Notes under the pieces: model-generated
The model's input: only the letters and a program-made list of their open reading frames with translations
What the model was told of the DNA's origin: nothing
Databases searched by the model: none
Translations under genes and position numbers: made by a program
Assembly: GCF_013283645.1 (NCBI RefSeq)
Contig: NZ_JABEKV010000003.1
Span: 1-64,000 of the forward strand
Length of the DNA stretch: 64,000 nt
Origin: Sinorhizobium psoraleae
GTDB lineage: Bacteria > Pseudomonadota > Alphaproteobacteria > Rhizobiales > Rhizobiaceae
Direction: 5' to 3'
In this document: one piece after another, positions 8,699 through 17,592 of the stretch
Numbering within the stretch: position 1 is the stretch's first letter
How the letters are laid out: each line of letters starts with the position of its first letter

Positions 8699-8883
8699 GC
8701 TTACCGAGTTTCTGCCTGGCAAGGGGGTCTAGCCTTGAACCGGGCTTTCGACCGAATTCGCGACCGAAAGTCAGAAAGGCGGTGCTGTACCCGATTGAAG
8801 AGCTCGATGCGTGGGACAAAACGAATATGGTAACGTGCCGTGCGTCAAATCGACTCACCATGAGCAGAAGTGATAGAGCGTGA
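8695..8883 (+). pseudogene. Possible remnant of an excisionase/AlpA-like helix-turn-helix gene
   Basis: A 62-codon frame overlapping the end of the XRE gene contains VRKAVLYPIEELDAWDKTN near its middle. It strongly resembles the C-terminal end of MerR/AlpA-type excisionase domains (consensus R.VLYP..ELDaWl). The N-terminal half of such a domain is not recognisable in this frame, although a neighbouring frame reads LTEFLPGKGV just before it, as expected if a frameshift broke the gene. The stretch from 8884 to 9117 holds nothing else I can support. Confidence 0.35.
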
Positions 8884-9117
8884 CGCTCACGCACGAGCAT
8901 TTTTGACCGCTGCCAATTACCGGTCCCCGCGCCTACTACGCATCAACTTAATTCGATCATTTCAATCGCTTAGGCTCTGCTATCGGCGTTATCCATCCCC
9001 AATCGACTTCTTTCTCGATTTGCAGCCTCGACGTCGGAACATCGCCCGGCCCCTCACGTTATAGGACTCACTCCGGTCTCGGATCCAGTTCAGGTGAATC
9101 GTCATACGGGAGGTTGC

Positions 9118-10185
9118 GTGAGCAGATCCGCGAACGAGAAGCCAGATGGCGCCCTCCTCACTCATGGTGCCGACGATTTAGCGTCGGTCACGGTCGACGA
9201 CTACAATATCGGACTGCGTAGCTCTGACGGGTTCCTGGGCGACAAGGCCAACAAATACGCCTTTCAGGAGAAGCTCGACGCATGGCGCAGGCGCGTGCGC
9301 AAGGGGGGCGACGATCCACTCGGGAAGACGCCAACCGGCGATCTGTCGAAAAAGCAGATCGACGCACTTCTGAAGGGTGACGACAAGGAGGCGGCCGCCC
9401 TGATTATGGGAGCGGCTGACGATTTCGCGGGCGAGCTCGCCAGCATTCTCGCCAAATTCCTGCAACAAAAGAGCTGGAACAATACGGAGCGTGTCGTGAT
9501 CGGTGGTGGCTTTGGAGGGAGCGCCGTAGGTGAACTCGCAATCGCCCGTGCAATGGTGCTGCTAAAGGCCAAGGGCACCAAGGTAGAACTTACTCCCATC
9601 GCCCACCATCCGGATGACGCAGGGCTTATCGGCGCCGCCCACCTGATGCCGACTTGGATGCTGAAGGGGCACAAGGCTATGCTCGCCGTTGATATTGGCG
9701 GCACAAATCTTCGCGTGGGCATAGTCGAGCTGCGCTTGAAAGAAGAGGCGGACCTCTCAAAGGCCAAGGTCTGGAAGTCAGACAAATGGCGACACGCGGA
9801 CGACAAGCCCAATCGGACCACCGCGATCGAACGTCTCATCAGCATGATTGAAGAGCTCATCGCAAAGGCGGATAAGGCCGACCTTTTACCCGCACCCGTG
9901 ATTGGAGTGGCCTGCCCCGGCGTCATCGCCGCCGATGGATCGATCGTGCGCGGCGGTCAGAACCTGCCAGGCGGCAACTGGGAAAGCGAGCACTTCAATC
10001 TGCCTGCCGCGATCAAGGAGGCCATTCCACAAATCGGCGAGGACGAAACCTTTGTGATCATGCACAACGACGCCGTCGTTCAGGGGCTTTCGCAGATCCC
10101 ATTCATGCAGGACGTCTCAGGCTGGGGAGTTCTGACGATCGGCACCGGCCTGGGCAACGCGCACTTCAACAACAAGCGCGAATGA
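9118..10185 (+). CDS. ROK-family (sugar kinase/glucokinase-like) protein with permuted domain order
   Basis: The GTG at 9118 follows GGGAGG; an upstream in-frame GTG at 9094 lacks a ribosome site. The 355-residue product contains all the ROK nucleotide-binding signatures but in unusual order. VVIGGGFGG (about 127-133) and HPDDAGLIGAAHL (about 164-176), which normally close a ROK kinase, come first. They are followed by LAVDIGGTNLRVGIVE (about 190-205), normally the N-terminus, then VACPGVIAADGSI, a HNDAV block, and GTGLGNAHF at 342-350, where the protein ends. The zinc-binding CxCxxxGC loop is absent. The likely activity is phosphorylation of a sugar with ATP, but the substrate is unknown. 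No operon partner is adjacent. Confidence 0.8.
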   Translation: MSRSANEKPDGALLTHGADDLASVTVDDYNIGLRSSDGFLGDKANKYAFQEKLDAWRRRVRKGGDDPLGKTPTGDLSKKQIDALLKGDDKEAAALIMGAADDFAGELASILAKFLQQKSWNNTERVVIGGGFGGSAVGELAIARAMVLLKAKGTKVELTPIAHHPDDAGLIGAAHLMPTWMLKGHKAMLAVDIGGTNLRVGIVELRLKEEADLSKAKVWKSDKWRHADDKPNRTTAIERLISMIEELIAKADKADLLPAPVIGVACPGVIAADGSIVRGGQNLPGGNWESEHFNLPAAIKEAIPQIGEDETFVIMHNDAVVQGLSQIPFMQDVSGWGVLTIGTGLGNAHFNNKRE

Positions 10186-10311
10186 TCGCTTGACGCCACG
10201 AGCGGTAGCGACTCTACGGACCGGTCATGTCGCCAAGCTCCCCCACGCGAGATCGCCTCGGTTCGAGGAACATGCGATAGAGTACACCAATCATCGAAAG
10301 GACGGCACTGG

Positions 10312-10455
10312 ATGAACCGGAACGGGCTCTATCTCATCATCGCAGCTCTTGCTGTAGTCGCAGTCGGGCTCGGCATCTATGTTTACCGCGAGGAAAGCCA
10401 GCCGGGCGTCGAGATCAAGATTGGCCAGGACGGTATTTCGGTAAAGGAAAATTGA
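10312..10455 (+). CDS. Small single-pass membrane protein (47 aa)
   Basis: The ATG at 10312 opens a 47-codon frame: MNRNGLYLIIAALAVVAVGL, then GIYVYREESQPGVEIKIGQD and GISVKEN. The first 27 residues form one transmembrane helix. The remainder is a short charged tail of the type GVEI.IG..GISV, seen in small conserved rhizobial membrane proteins. An AAAGGACGG run precedes the start. It is 127 bases downstream of the ROK gene. Function unknown. Confidence 0.7.
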   Translation: MNRNGLYLIIAALAVVAVGLGIYVYREESQPGVEIKIGQDGISVKEN

Positions 10456-10515
10456 CGAAGCTTCGAGCTGCGGGCGGATCGGCCAGCTTGTTGGCCGGCG
10501 GGAGTGGTCACTGTT

Positions 10516-11646
10516 TCAATCAAACAATGAAACGATATAGCCGCGCCGCGCCGTCTCGAGCTCCGCGACCAGGAAATCGATCGCCGCGAACACATCCATA
10601 GGCTGCCAGTTTTCCGGATTGCGATAAGTCGGATAGAGCCCGAGCGTTGCAGCCGTGAGTTGATCGATGGAGGGTCTCGCACCAGCGCGCCGCGCCAAGG
10701 CGGTCACGGCGCTGCCGCTTGCCCGATCGTCCGTCAGCCCCCATCCCGCGTAGAATGGCATGGCGTAGCAGCACACGGGCATCCTTCGCAACAAGGCATC
10801 GAAGCCGACCTGGCTCGACACGGTCCATACCTCGTCGACGACGTCGAGAATTGAAGCGACGGACACGCGGTCGGCCAGGAGAATGACGCCAGGTGTCCTC
10901 GCGGCACGCTCGGTCATATAGCCTTTTCGGTAGCCGGCCATGACGTCCGGGTGGGTACGCACGACACATTGCGCGCCGCTTGCCAAGGCATCGTCGAGCA
11001 TCGTGTTGAAGGAGTGACGGCCGCCAAGCGCACACTCCACTGAGACATCGCCAAAAACCTGGTCGACAAGCAGGATACGCCTCCGGGTGCTCTGTTCGAT
11101 CGAGGGCGGCTCGTGCGGCAGGTTGTTGTATTTCGACAGCTTGTGCTCGACCAACCGCGCGCGGATGCGCTCCCCCAGAAGATCCCAGTTCCCCCTAGCC
11201 GCCTCGGCGATCAGCAACTCCAGGCGCGACGCCTTCCCGCCGTCGACAGGAAGCGCCCGGTCGTCCACTATGATCGAGACGGGTGCGGCTCCGTCCTTGC
11301 CAAGGCCGACCGAGCGCAGGAAGCCATCTTCGAGGTGCCAATGCGGCAATCGCCGCAAGCGGGCAACAGCCATTGCGGTCTTTGCCGGAATGCGCCCACC
11401 CCACGAGACAATTCCGTCGATATCTGGGGCGAGTGTCGAGGCAAGCGGAGCCCCGCCAAAATAGTGGCCGAGCCATGGAAAGGCGCGGCGGACAAAGAAC
11501 GTCGCGCCGAGCCTCGCCCCGTCCGGCGGATGCCACGTCTTGTCCACCACGTCGGATAGGCTGTCCACGGCCTTTAGCACAAACACCTCATCCAAGCACC
11601 TTATCTCAGAGCGCGCTCCGGCGCCGATCGCTTCTTCACTGTGCAT
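10516..11646 (-). CDS. KpsC-like capsular polysaccharide beta-Kdo transferase, single-domain (RkpZ/LpsZ type)
   Basis: The 376-residue product matches one of the two tandem halves of KpsC. The markers are IVSWGGRIPAKTAM near residue 83, HWHLEDGFLRSVGLGKDGAAP near 107, LLVDQVFGDVSVECALGG near 192, VVRTHPDVMAGY near 228, and VSSQVGFDALLRRM followed by FYAGWGLTDDRA near 300. KpsC enzymes add beta-linked Kdo residues to a lipid anchor for group 2 capsule/K-antigen. Half-length relatives are known in Sinorhizobium as LpsZ/RkpZ and affect surface polysaccharide length. No other capsule gene is beside it. The start codon has no clear ribosome site, so the true N-terminus may differ. Confidence 0.78.
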   Translation of the reverse strand: MHSEEAIGAGARSEIRCLDEVFVLKAVDSLSDVVDKTWHPPDGARLGATFFVRRAFPWLGHYFGGAPLASTLAPDIDGIVSWGGRIPAKTAMAVARLRRLPHWHLEDGFLRSVGLGKDGAAPVSIIVDDRALPVDGGKASRLELLIAEAARGNWDLLGERIRARLVEHKLSKYNNLPHEPPSIEQSTRRRILLVDQVFGDVSVECALGGRHSFNTMLDDALASGAQCVVRTHPDVMAGYRKGYMTERAARTPGVILLADRVSVASILDVVDEVWTVSSQVGFDALLRRMPVCCYAMPFYAGWGLTDDRASGSAVTALARRAGARPSIDQLTAATLGLYPTYRNPENWQPMDVFAAIDFLVAELETARRGYIVSLFD

Positions 11647-11860
11647 TCAAGAACCAGTTTAGATCCGAAAACGCAATGGCTGAGCGGCCGAGGATTGCGC
11701 AGCCTCCGGCAATTTAGTGGAAGCATTGCCGCGCGTTGGCCACGTGTGGCACGCCGGCGGGCTCGCCCGAAGGGCATGTCACGACTTTGGGACTCGACCG
11801 TCCGGCACCTTTGATGCTTTGATATGCGCAGAACTTGGATGCAGTCAGAGGCTTAAAAAG

Positions 11861-11992
11861 ATGGCTTACGATTGGCATGGCAGACGTTCGCGCCGCATTC
11901 AGATGATCAAGTTCCTCGGCGCCCTCTCGGTGCCGGTTATTTTGCTCGGCTCGGCAATCGCCGCAGTCGAATGGATGGGTGGCACCCTCTGA
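11861..11992 (+). CDS. Small membrane protein (43 aa)
   Basis: An ATG at 11861 opens MAYDWHGRRSRRIQMIKFLG, then ALSVPVILLGSAIAAVEWMG and GTL. An arginine-rich N-terminus is followed by one transmembrane helix of about 20 residues. The basic head and short hydrophobic tail fit an inner-membrane micropeptide with its N-terminus inside. The upstream GAGG is weakly placed. It is unrelated to its neighbours and its function is unknown. Confidence 0.5.
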   Translation: MAYDWHGRRSRRIQMIKFLGALSVPVILLGSAIAAVEWMGGTL

Positions 11993-12152
11993 CTACTAAG
12001 AACCGTCGCGTGCGGGGGGATCGCCCATCGGGAGCTGCAGCCACAAGTAGCATATCCATTTGGGTGCCATCGCTCGCACGTCGGAGGTAAGCCGTTTTGG
12101 CGAATGGCAGCCTTCCCGGCCCGGTGGTAAATCTTAGCCAGCCGTTTGGAAA

Positions 12153-12214
12153 CGCTGACGGTCAGAGGCCTGCCCCGTCGATCGATGATCGCTGCAGGCC
12201 TCGCCCAGTCAGCG
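12153..12214 (-). terminator. Nested inverted repeat downstream of the ABC permease
   Basis: CGCTGAC (12153-12159) pairs with GTCAGCG (12208-12214). Inside it GAGGCCTGC (12165-12173) pairs with GCAGGCCTC (12194-12202). The structure starts 36 bases past the stop of the last gene of the minus-strand operon, so it is probably its transcription terminator or 3' stabiliser. No strong T-run follows. Confidence 0.5.
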
Positions 12215-12249
12215 CTATTTCGTCATTGGCCGGCCATGAGCATGCCGCG

Positions 12250-13149
12250 CTACTCCTTCACCGCACCCGTCATCGACGAAACGTAGTAGTCGACGAAGAA
12301 CGAGTAGAGAATGACGACCGGCAGCGAGCCGAACAGCGCACCCGCCATCAACGCCCCCCATTCGAACACGTCGCCGCGCACGAGTTCGGTCAAAACGCCC
12401 ACCGGAACGGTCTTGTTCTCCGAAGACTGGATGAATGTCAGCGCATAGATGAATTCGTTCCAGGAGAGCGTGAAGGCGAAGATGCCTGCCGATATCAGAC
12501 CGGGCACGGCGAGCGGCAGGATGATCTTGACGAGGATCTGCCAGCGCGTCGCACCGTCCACCAGTGCACTCTCCTCCAATTCGAACGGAATAGAACGGAA
12601 GTAGCCCATCAAGAGCCAGGTGCAGAAGGGGATGAGGAAGGTCGGATAGGTGAAGATCAGCGCCAGCCTGGAATCGTAGATTCCGAACTTGAAGACGATG
12701 AAGGCGAGCGGGATGAACAGGATCGACGGCGGCACCAGATAGGCAAGAAAGATCATCAGCCCAACCGGCCGCGAGCCGGTGAAGCGCACCCGCTCGATCG
12801 CGTAAGCCGCGAACACCGAGGCCGCAAGCGAGAGTATCGTGGAGCCGACTGCAACGAGCATCGTGTTCCACAGCCAGCCCGGATAAGACGTCTCGAAGAA
12901 CAGATACTTGATGTGTTCGAGCGTCGGTCCGACGACCCAGAATGGGCTGTAGTTATTATAATCGGTCAGTTGCGAATTCGGCTTCACCGCCGTGATCGCC
13001 ATCCAGTAGAACGGAAACAGGAGGACGAAGACGAAGACCGCCATCGGCAGGTAGAGAACCACGATCCGGCGCGGCAGCCGGTTGAGGTAGCTCATCCCCT
13101 CCGCATGGTCGGTAAGGACGTCGTCCGGGATTTTCGCGGTGGTGTTCAC
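12250..13149 (-). CDS. Carbohydrate ABC transporter permease, CUT1 (MalG-like)
   Basis: The 299-residue membrane protein has about six transmembrane segments. The EAA loop ALVDGATRWQILVKIILPLAVPG (near residue 200) is where the ATPase docks. GTG at 13149 is used because AGGAGG lies just upstream. The longer ATG at 13230 would run back into the preceding permease gene. It pairs with the permease encoded 13 bases upstream. It is the last gene of the operon GntR-denD-SDR-ATPase-binding protein-permease-permease. The substrate is inferred to be a four-carbon sugar acid or its precursor from the co-encoded DenD. Confidence 0.9.
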   Translation of the reverse strand: MNTTAKIPDDVLTDHAEGMSYLNRLPRRIVVLYLPMAVFVFVLLFPFYWMAITAVKPNSQLTDYNNYSPFWVVGPTLEHIKYLFFETSYPGWLWNTMLVAVGSTILSLAASVFAAYAIERVRFTGSRPVGLMIFLAYLVPPSILFIPLAFIVFKFGIYDSRLALIFTYPTFLIPFCTWLLMGYFRSIPFELEESALVDGATRWQILVKIILPLAVPGLISAGIFAFTLSWNEFIYALTFIQSSENKTVPVGVLTELVRGDVFEWGALMAGALFGSLPVVILYSFFVDYYVSSMTGAVKE

Positions 13150-13162
13150 GGCATGCCTCCTA

Positions 13163-14095
13163 TCAATCCTGGCCGCCCTGCTGCCATTTGCGGCGCTGCA
13201 GTCCGAAGAAGCTGAACATGATCGCGGCAAGCAGGAAGGGAATCATGGCAACAGCGATCGCCGCCCCCTCGCCGAGCTGACCGCCCGGAATGCCGCGCTG
13301 GAAGGAAAGCGTCGCCATCAGATGGGTCGCGTTCACCGGCCCGCCCTTGGTCAGCACGTAGATGAGCTGGAAATCGGTGAAGGTGAAGAGAACCGAGAAG
13401 GTCATGACGACGGCGATGATCGGCGTCAGCATCGGCAAGGTCACATAGCGGAAGCGCTGCCAGTTGGTCGCGCCGTCGAGCGAGGCTGCCTCCTGCAGCG
13501 AAGCCGGTATCGTCTGCAGCCCCGCAAGCAGCGAGATGGCGACGAACGGAATGCCGCGCCAGACGTTGGCGGCGATGACTGAAATCCGGGCATTGGTCGG
13601 ATCGCCGAGGAAGTTGATCGGTCCGTCGATGAGGCCTAGCTGCATCAGCGACCAGGAGATGATCGAGAACTGCGAATCGTAGATCCACCAGAAGGCAAGC
13701 GCCGAAAGCACTGTCGGTACAACCCAAGGAAGCAGCACGATCGCCCGGAAAAATGACTTGAACGGCAGGTTTTCGTTAAGCAGGAGAGCAAGCCACAGGC
13801 CAAGCCCGAACTTCAGGATCGAGGCGACCGAGGTGTAGAGCAGCGTGTTGAAGACCGAGAGCCAGAAGACCGAGTCCTCGGCAAGGAAGACATAGTTCTC
13901 AAGCCCGATGAAGATGCCGTCGCGGCCGATGCGCGTGTCTGTGAAACCGAGCCAGACGCCGAGCCCGAGCGGATAGGTGAGAAAGCAGACGAGGAACACA
14001 GCTGCCGGCAGCATGAACAGGAAGCCGAGCACGTTGTTGTTCTGCATGAGCGAAGCCATGACGGATGGCTGCTTTCCGGATGGTGCTGTGGGCAT
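13163..14095 (-). CDS. Carbohydrate ABC transporter permease, CUT1 (MalF-like)
   Basis: The 310-residue permease has six predicted membrane spans, beginning VLGFLFMLPAAVFLVCFLTY. The ATPase-contacting EAA loop, AASLDGATNWQRFRYVTLPM, is near residue 215. The ATG at 14095 follows GGGAGAAG; an earlier in-frame ATG at 14137 has no such site. It forms the transmembrane heterodimer with the next gene and works with the TAT-exported binding protein and MalK-type ATPase encoded upstream. Confidence 0.9.
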   Translation of the reverse strand: MPTAPSGKQPSVMASLMQNNNVLGFLFMLPAAVFLVCFLTYPLGLGVWLGFTDTRIGRDGIFIGLENYVFLAEDSVFWLSVFNTLLYTSVASILKFGLGLWLALLLNENLPFKSFFRAIVLLPWVVPTVLSALAFWWIYDSQFSIISWSLMQLGLIDGPINFLGDPTNARISVIAANVWRGIPFVAISLLAGLQTIPASLQEAASLDGATNWQRFRYVTLPMLTPIIAVVMTFSVLFTFTDFQLIYVLTKGGPVNATHLMATLSFQRGIPGGQLGEGAAIAVAMIPFLLAAIMFSFFGLQRRKWQQGGQD

Positions 14096-14194
14096 CGAAC
14101 TTCTCCCGCGGAAGATCTCGCAGTTTAGCGCCGGCAATGTTTCGTCGGCGCCTTTCCGGTGTTGGGCGGCCCGATCAAGAGCCGCCCAAGATGG

Positions 14195-15511
14195 CTAGAC
14201 GCGATAGTAACGGTTTGCCCGCCGTTCGGCCTCGACAACGGCGTCTTCCGGCGTCATCTGCCCGGTGACTGCCGTCGCGAACATGTCGACCAGCACGTAA
14301 TCCGCCATGACGCCGGCCGAGGCATAGCCGAGTGGTCCGGCGTAACCGTTCGGACGCAACGTTTCCGAAGCGCGCGCATAGGGCGCGTGGATCGGATCTG
14401 ACGTCCAGACCGGGTTGTTGGCGAAGGCCTTCAGCGGCTGGCAGCAATAGGCGCTGGAGCCTTGGATCCAGGCATTCATCTGGTCGGCTTCCATCATGAA
14501 CTTGATGTAGGCCTTTGCCGCCTCCGGATATTTGGTGTGGCTGAAGAGCAGCAGCGAACTCGTCTGGTGCAGTTCGACGCTCTGGCCAACCGGGCCGACG
14601 GGGAAGTTGGTGGTGCGGATGTCGGCGGCCAGTTCCGCGAGCGCCTGGTCCTTCTTTGCCGCATAATAGAGCGAGACGCCGTTGGCTGTGAGCGACACTT
14701 GTCCGGCGAGGAAGGCGCGGTTGTTGTTGATGTCGAGCCAGCTTTCGGTGCCCGGAATGAAAGTCTCGTAGAGCGCCTTGGCATAGTTGATCGCTGCGAG
14801 CGTCTCCGGGCTGTTGATCGTGACCTTGCCGCTCTCGTCGACCATCTTGCCGCCATGGCTCCAGAGCAGCCAGTGGGCGTAGTTGTTGCCGTCGCCCACA
14901 GCCTTGCCATGCGGGAAGCCGGCCGGCGTTCCCTTGGCTTTCATGGCCTTGCAGAGTTCGAGGAAGCCCGCCGTGTCCTTCGGGAATTCGCTGAAGCCTG
15001 CCGCCTTCATGTGGCTGTCCCGATAGCAGATGGCGTTGCCGATCGCCGTCAGCGGCATGGCGATGAACTGGTCGCCGCGGCTTGCATAGCCCTTCACGCC
15101 GTCGTACCAGCCGCCATATTTGCCGCCGAGATAGTTCGCCAGTTCCGTCAGGTCGACGAGCTTGTCCGGGTATTGGTGCGCATCGTCGAACCAGCACATC
15201 ACCATGTCGGGACCCGAGCCGACATTCGCGGCGACCGCGGCCTTCGGACGGATATCTTCCCAGCTTTCCTTGTCGATGCGCACCTGAACACCGGTCGCTT
15301 CGGTGAACTTCGCCGTATTGGCGAGCCAGGCATCCTCGTCGCCCTTGACGAAAGGTGTCCAGCGCAGAAGCCGCAGGCTCGCGCCTTCCTCCGGCTTGTA
15401 GCTCGGCTCAGCGGCTTGCGCGAAGGACGGCCGGATGCCGAGTGGCGAAAGGCCGGCGACACCGGCGAGAGCAGCGGAGGCTGCGAGAAAGTCACGTCTC
15501 TTTATTGGCAT
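14195..15511 (-). CDS. Sugar ABC transporter substrate-binding protein, CUT1, Tat-exported
   Basis: The 438-residue periplasmic protein starts MPIKRRDFLAASAALAGVAG. This twin-arginine signal with an RRDFL motif is cleaved after about residue 32 (PSFAQA), so it is exported folded. The mature part has the SBP type-1 layout, with GSGPDMVMCWFDDAHQYPDK near residue 95. AGGAGG precedes the ATG at 15511. It captures the substrate for the permease pair 13163-14095 and 12250-13149. The ligand cannot be read from sequence; a tetronate or related polyol acid is inferred from the neighbouring dehydrogenases. Confidence 0.88.
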   Translation of the reverse strand: MPIKRRDFLAASAALAGVAGLSPLGIRPSFAQAAEPSYKPEEGASLRLLRWTPFVKGDEDAWLANTAKFTEATGVQVRIDKESWEDIRPKAAVAANVGSGPDMVMCWFDDAHQYPDKLVDLTELANYLGGKYGGWYDGVKGYASRGDQFIAMPLTAIGNAICYRDSHMKAAGFSEFPKDTAGFLELCKAMKAKGTPAGFPHGKAVGDGNNYAHWLLWSHGGKMVDESGKVTINSPETLAAINYAKALYETFIPGTESWLDINNNRAFLAGQVSLTANGVSLYYAAKKDQALAELAADIRTTNFPVGPVGQSVELHQTSSLLLFSHTKYPEAAKAYIKFMMEADQMNAWIQGSSAYCCQPLKAFANNPVWTSDPIHAPYARASETLRPNGYAGPLGYASAGVMADYVLVDMFATAVTGQMTPEDAVVEAERRANRYYRV

Positions 15512-15665
15512 GATACTCCTCCTTGAAAAGCGGGAGCACGTCCTTCCCGGCATTCACCGTCCCGCTTGGCGAATGCGGCGGCAATGATGCCCAGCCCCTG
15601 CCGGACATCTCCGCGCGATCAAGACCGGAGGCTCCTCTTCCCCCGGGCTGCCTCTCCGCGCAGCA

Positions 15666-16733
15666 TCAATCGAACAAGCGTCGTCCGCTCTCGGCGTCGA
15701 ACAGGTGAACATGCGCGGCATCGATCGAAAGACGGATCGTCTCGCCGGGCCTGGCGGTCACCCTTTCACGGAAGACGCAGGTGACATCGTTGCCGCCGAG
15801 CCGGACGATCATCTGCGTCTCGTAGCCGGTCGGTTCGATCACCACGATCTCGGCGGGCAGGCCGTTCGGGTCCAAGGCCATGTATTCGGGCCTGAGACCA
15901 TAGACGAGCTCGCGTCCGCTTGCGGCGGCGGCCGGACGCGCCACCGGCAGCGCCGTGCCGTCCTGCGTGAGGAATGCGTTGGCATTGGCCGGATCGAGCC
16001 TGCCCTTGAGCATGTTCATCGCCGGCGAGCCGATGAAGCCGGCGACAAAGAGATTGGCCGGGTTGTCATAGAGATCGAGCGGTGCGCCGATCTGCTCGAC
16101 GATGCCGTCATGCATGACGACGATCTTGTCGGCCATCGTCATCGCCTCGATCTGATCGTGAGTGACGTAGACGGTGGTGGTTTTCAGGCGCTGATGCAGT
16201 TCCTTGATCTCTGCGCGCATGGCCACGCGCAGTTTCGCATCGAGGTTCGAAAGCGGTTCGTCGAAGAGAAAAACTTGCGGGTCGCGCACGATCGCCCGGC
16301 CCATGGCGACGCGCTGGCGTTGGCCGCCGGAAAGCTGGCGCGGGTAGCGATCGAGCAGCTTCGACAGGCCGAGGATCTCCGCCGCCGCGCCGACGCGCTT
16401 GTCGATATCCGCCTTGGACGAACCGGCGAGCATCAGCGAGAAGGCCATGTTGTCGGCGACCGTCATATGCGGATAGAGCGCATAGTTCTGGAACACCATG
16501 GCAATGTCGCGGTCCTTCGGCGGCAGCGAATTCACGACCCGGTCGCCAATGCGGATTTCGCCCGCGGAGATGTTTTCAAGTCCCGCCAGCATCCGCAGCA
16601 GCGTGGATTTTCCGCAGCCGGAAGGACCGACGAGAATGACGAATTCGCCGTCCTCGATTTCGATGTTCACGCCTTTGATGACGGGAAAGGCACCGAACGA
16701 TTTTCTGACATCGACGAAGTCTACGGCTGCCAT
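15666..16733 (-). CDS. ABC transporter ATP-binding protein, MalK/UgpC type
   Basis: The 355-residue protein has the Walker A motif GPSGCGKST near residue 36, the signature [15 protein letters not shown] near 134 and the Walker B sequence [18 protein letters not shown]-terminal TOBE/OB regulatory domain (about 240-355) is typical of carbohydrate importers. GGGAGG lies before the ATG at 16733; an upstream in-frame start at 16796 is less likely. It powers the CUT1 importer encoded downstream. Its position between the short-chain dehydrogenase and the binding protein ties uptake to catabolism. Confidence 0.92.
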   Translation of the reverse strand: MAAVDFVDVRKSFGAFPVIKGVNIEIEDGEFVILVGPSGCGKSTLLRMLAGLENISAGEIRIGDRVVNSLPPKDRDIAMVFQNYALYPHMTVADNMAFSLMLAGSSKADIDKRVGAAAEILGLSKLLDRYPRQLSGGQRQRVAMGRAIVRDPQVFLFDEPLSNLDAKLRVAMRAEIKELHQRLKTTTVYVTHDQIEAMTMADKIVVMHDGIVEQIGAPLDLYDNPANLFVAGFIGSPAMNMLKGRLDPANANAFLTQDGTALPVARPAAAASGRELVYGLRPEYMALDPNGLPAEIVVIEPTGYETQMIVRLGGNDVTCVFRERVTARPGETIRLSIDAAHVHLFDAESGRRLFD

Positions 16734-16814
16734 ATGCGTTCCTCCCAGGATCTGCCCATGGTCGCGCGGTCCGGTCGTTCCCCTCCCCGTGCTCACGCGA
16801 CCTCTTGAATTCTC

Positions 16815-17591
16815 CTATCCCCTGCCGACCAACGGCATTTTCGTCGCCATGACGGTCATGGTCAGCACGTTGGCCGTCAGCGGCAGGCTCGCCATGTAGA
16901 CGACGGCCTCGGCGACATGCGCGACGGGAATGGTCGGCTCGGCCGCGATCTCGCCATTGGCCTGCATCACGCCCGTGCTCATCTTTTGCGTCATGTCGGT
17001 CGCCGCATTGCCGATATCGATCTGGCCGCATGCGATGTCATGAACTCGTCCATCGAGCGCCGTGGATTTCGTCAGACCCGTGATCGCGTGTTTGGTCGCG
17101 GTATAGGGGGCGGAATTCGGCCTCGGGGTGCTCGCGGAAATCGAGCCGTTGTTGATGATCCTTCCGCCGCGCGGCTCCTGCGCCTTCATCAGCCGGAATG
17201 CCTGCTGCGTGCAGAGGAAGGCTCCCGTCAGGTTCGCCGCGACGATGGCGCTCCATTGTTCGAAGGTCACCTCTTCCAGCGGAACCGGCGGCACATTCGT
17301 GCCGGCATTGTTGACGAGCAGATCAAGCCGGCCGAACTCTGCCCGCACCGCATCGAAGAGGTCCTTGACCTCGCCCGGGTCGCCGACATCGCAGGCAACC
17401 GCCCGAACAACGCCACCGCTCTCCGCCGCAATCTCTCTCGCGGCTGCGGCCAGCACGTCCGACCGGCGGCCGGTGATGACGACCACGTAGCCTTCATTGC
17501 TCAGCGCTTGCGCAATACCGCGCCCAACGCCTGTGCCGCCGCCCGTCACCAGCGCGATCTTGCCTTCGCCAGTTCTCATGCCTCGAGCCAT
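16815..17591 (-). CDS. Short-chain dehydrogenase/reductase
   Basis: The 258-residue classical SDR has the cofactor motif [10 protein letters not shown] near residue 17, NNAG near 97, the catalytic serine in NNGSISAS and the YTATK catalytic pair near 161. The Met at 17591 was chosen because GGAGGAAAG precedes it, and it follows the denD stop by a few bases. It should oxidise or reduce an alcohol/ketone using NAD(P). In this operon the plausible role is an extra dehydrogenation of a sugar acid entering the erythronate pathway. The exact substrate is not known. Confidence 0.88.
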   Translation of the reverse strand: MARGMRTGEGKIALVTGGGTGVGRGIAQALSNEGYVVVITGRRSDVLAAAAREIAAESGGVVRAVACDVGDPGEVKDLFDAVRAEFGRLDLLVNNAGTNVPPVPLEEVTFEQWSAIVAANLTGAFLCTQQAFRLMKAQEPRGGRIINNGSISASTPRPNSAPYTATKHAITGLTKSTALDGRVHDIACGQIDIGNAATDMTQKMSTGVMQANGEIAAEPTIPVAHVAEAVVYMASLPLTANVLTMTVMATKMPLVGRG

Positions 17592-17592
17592 G

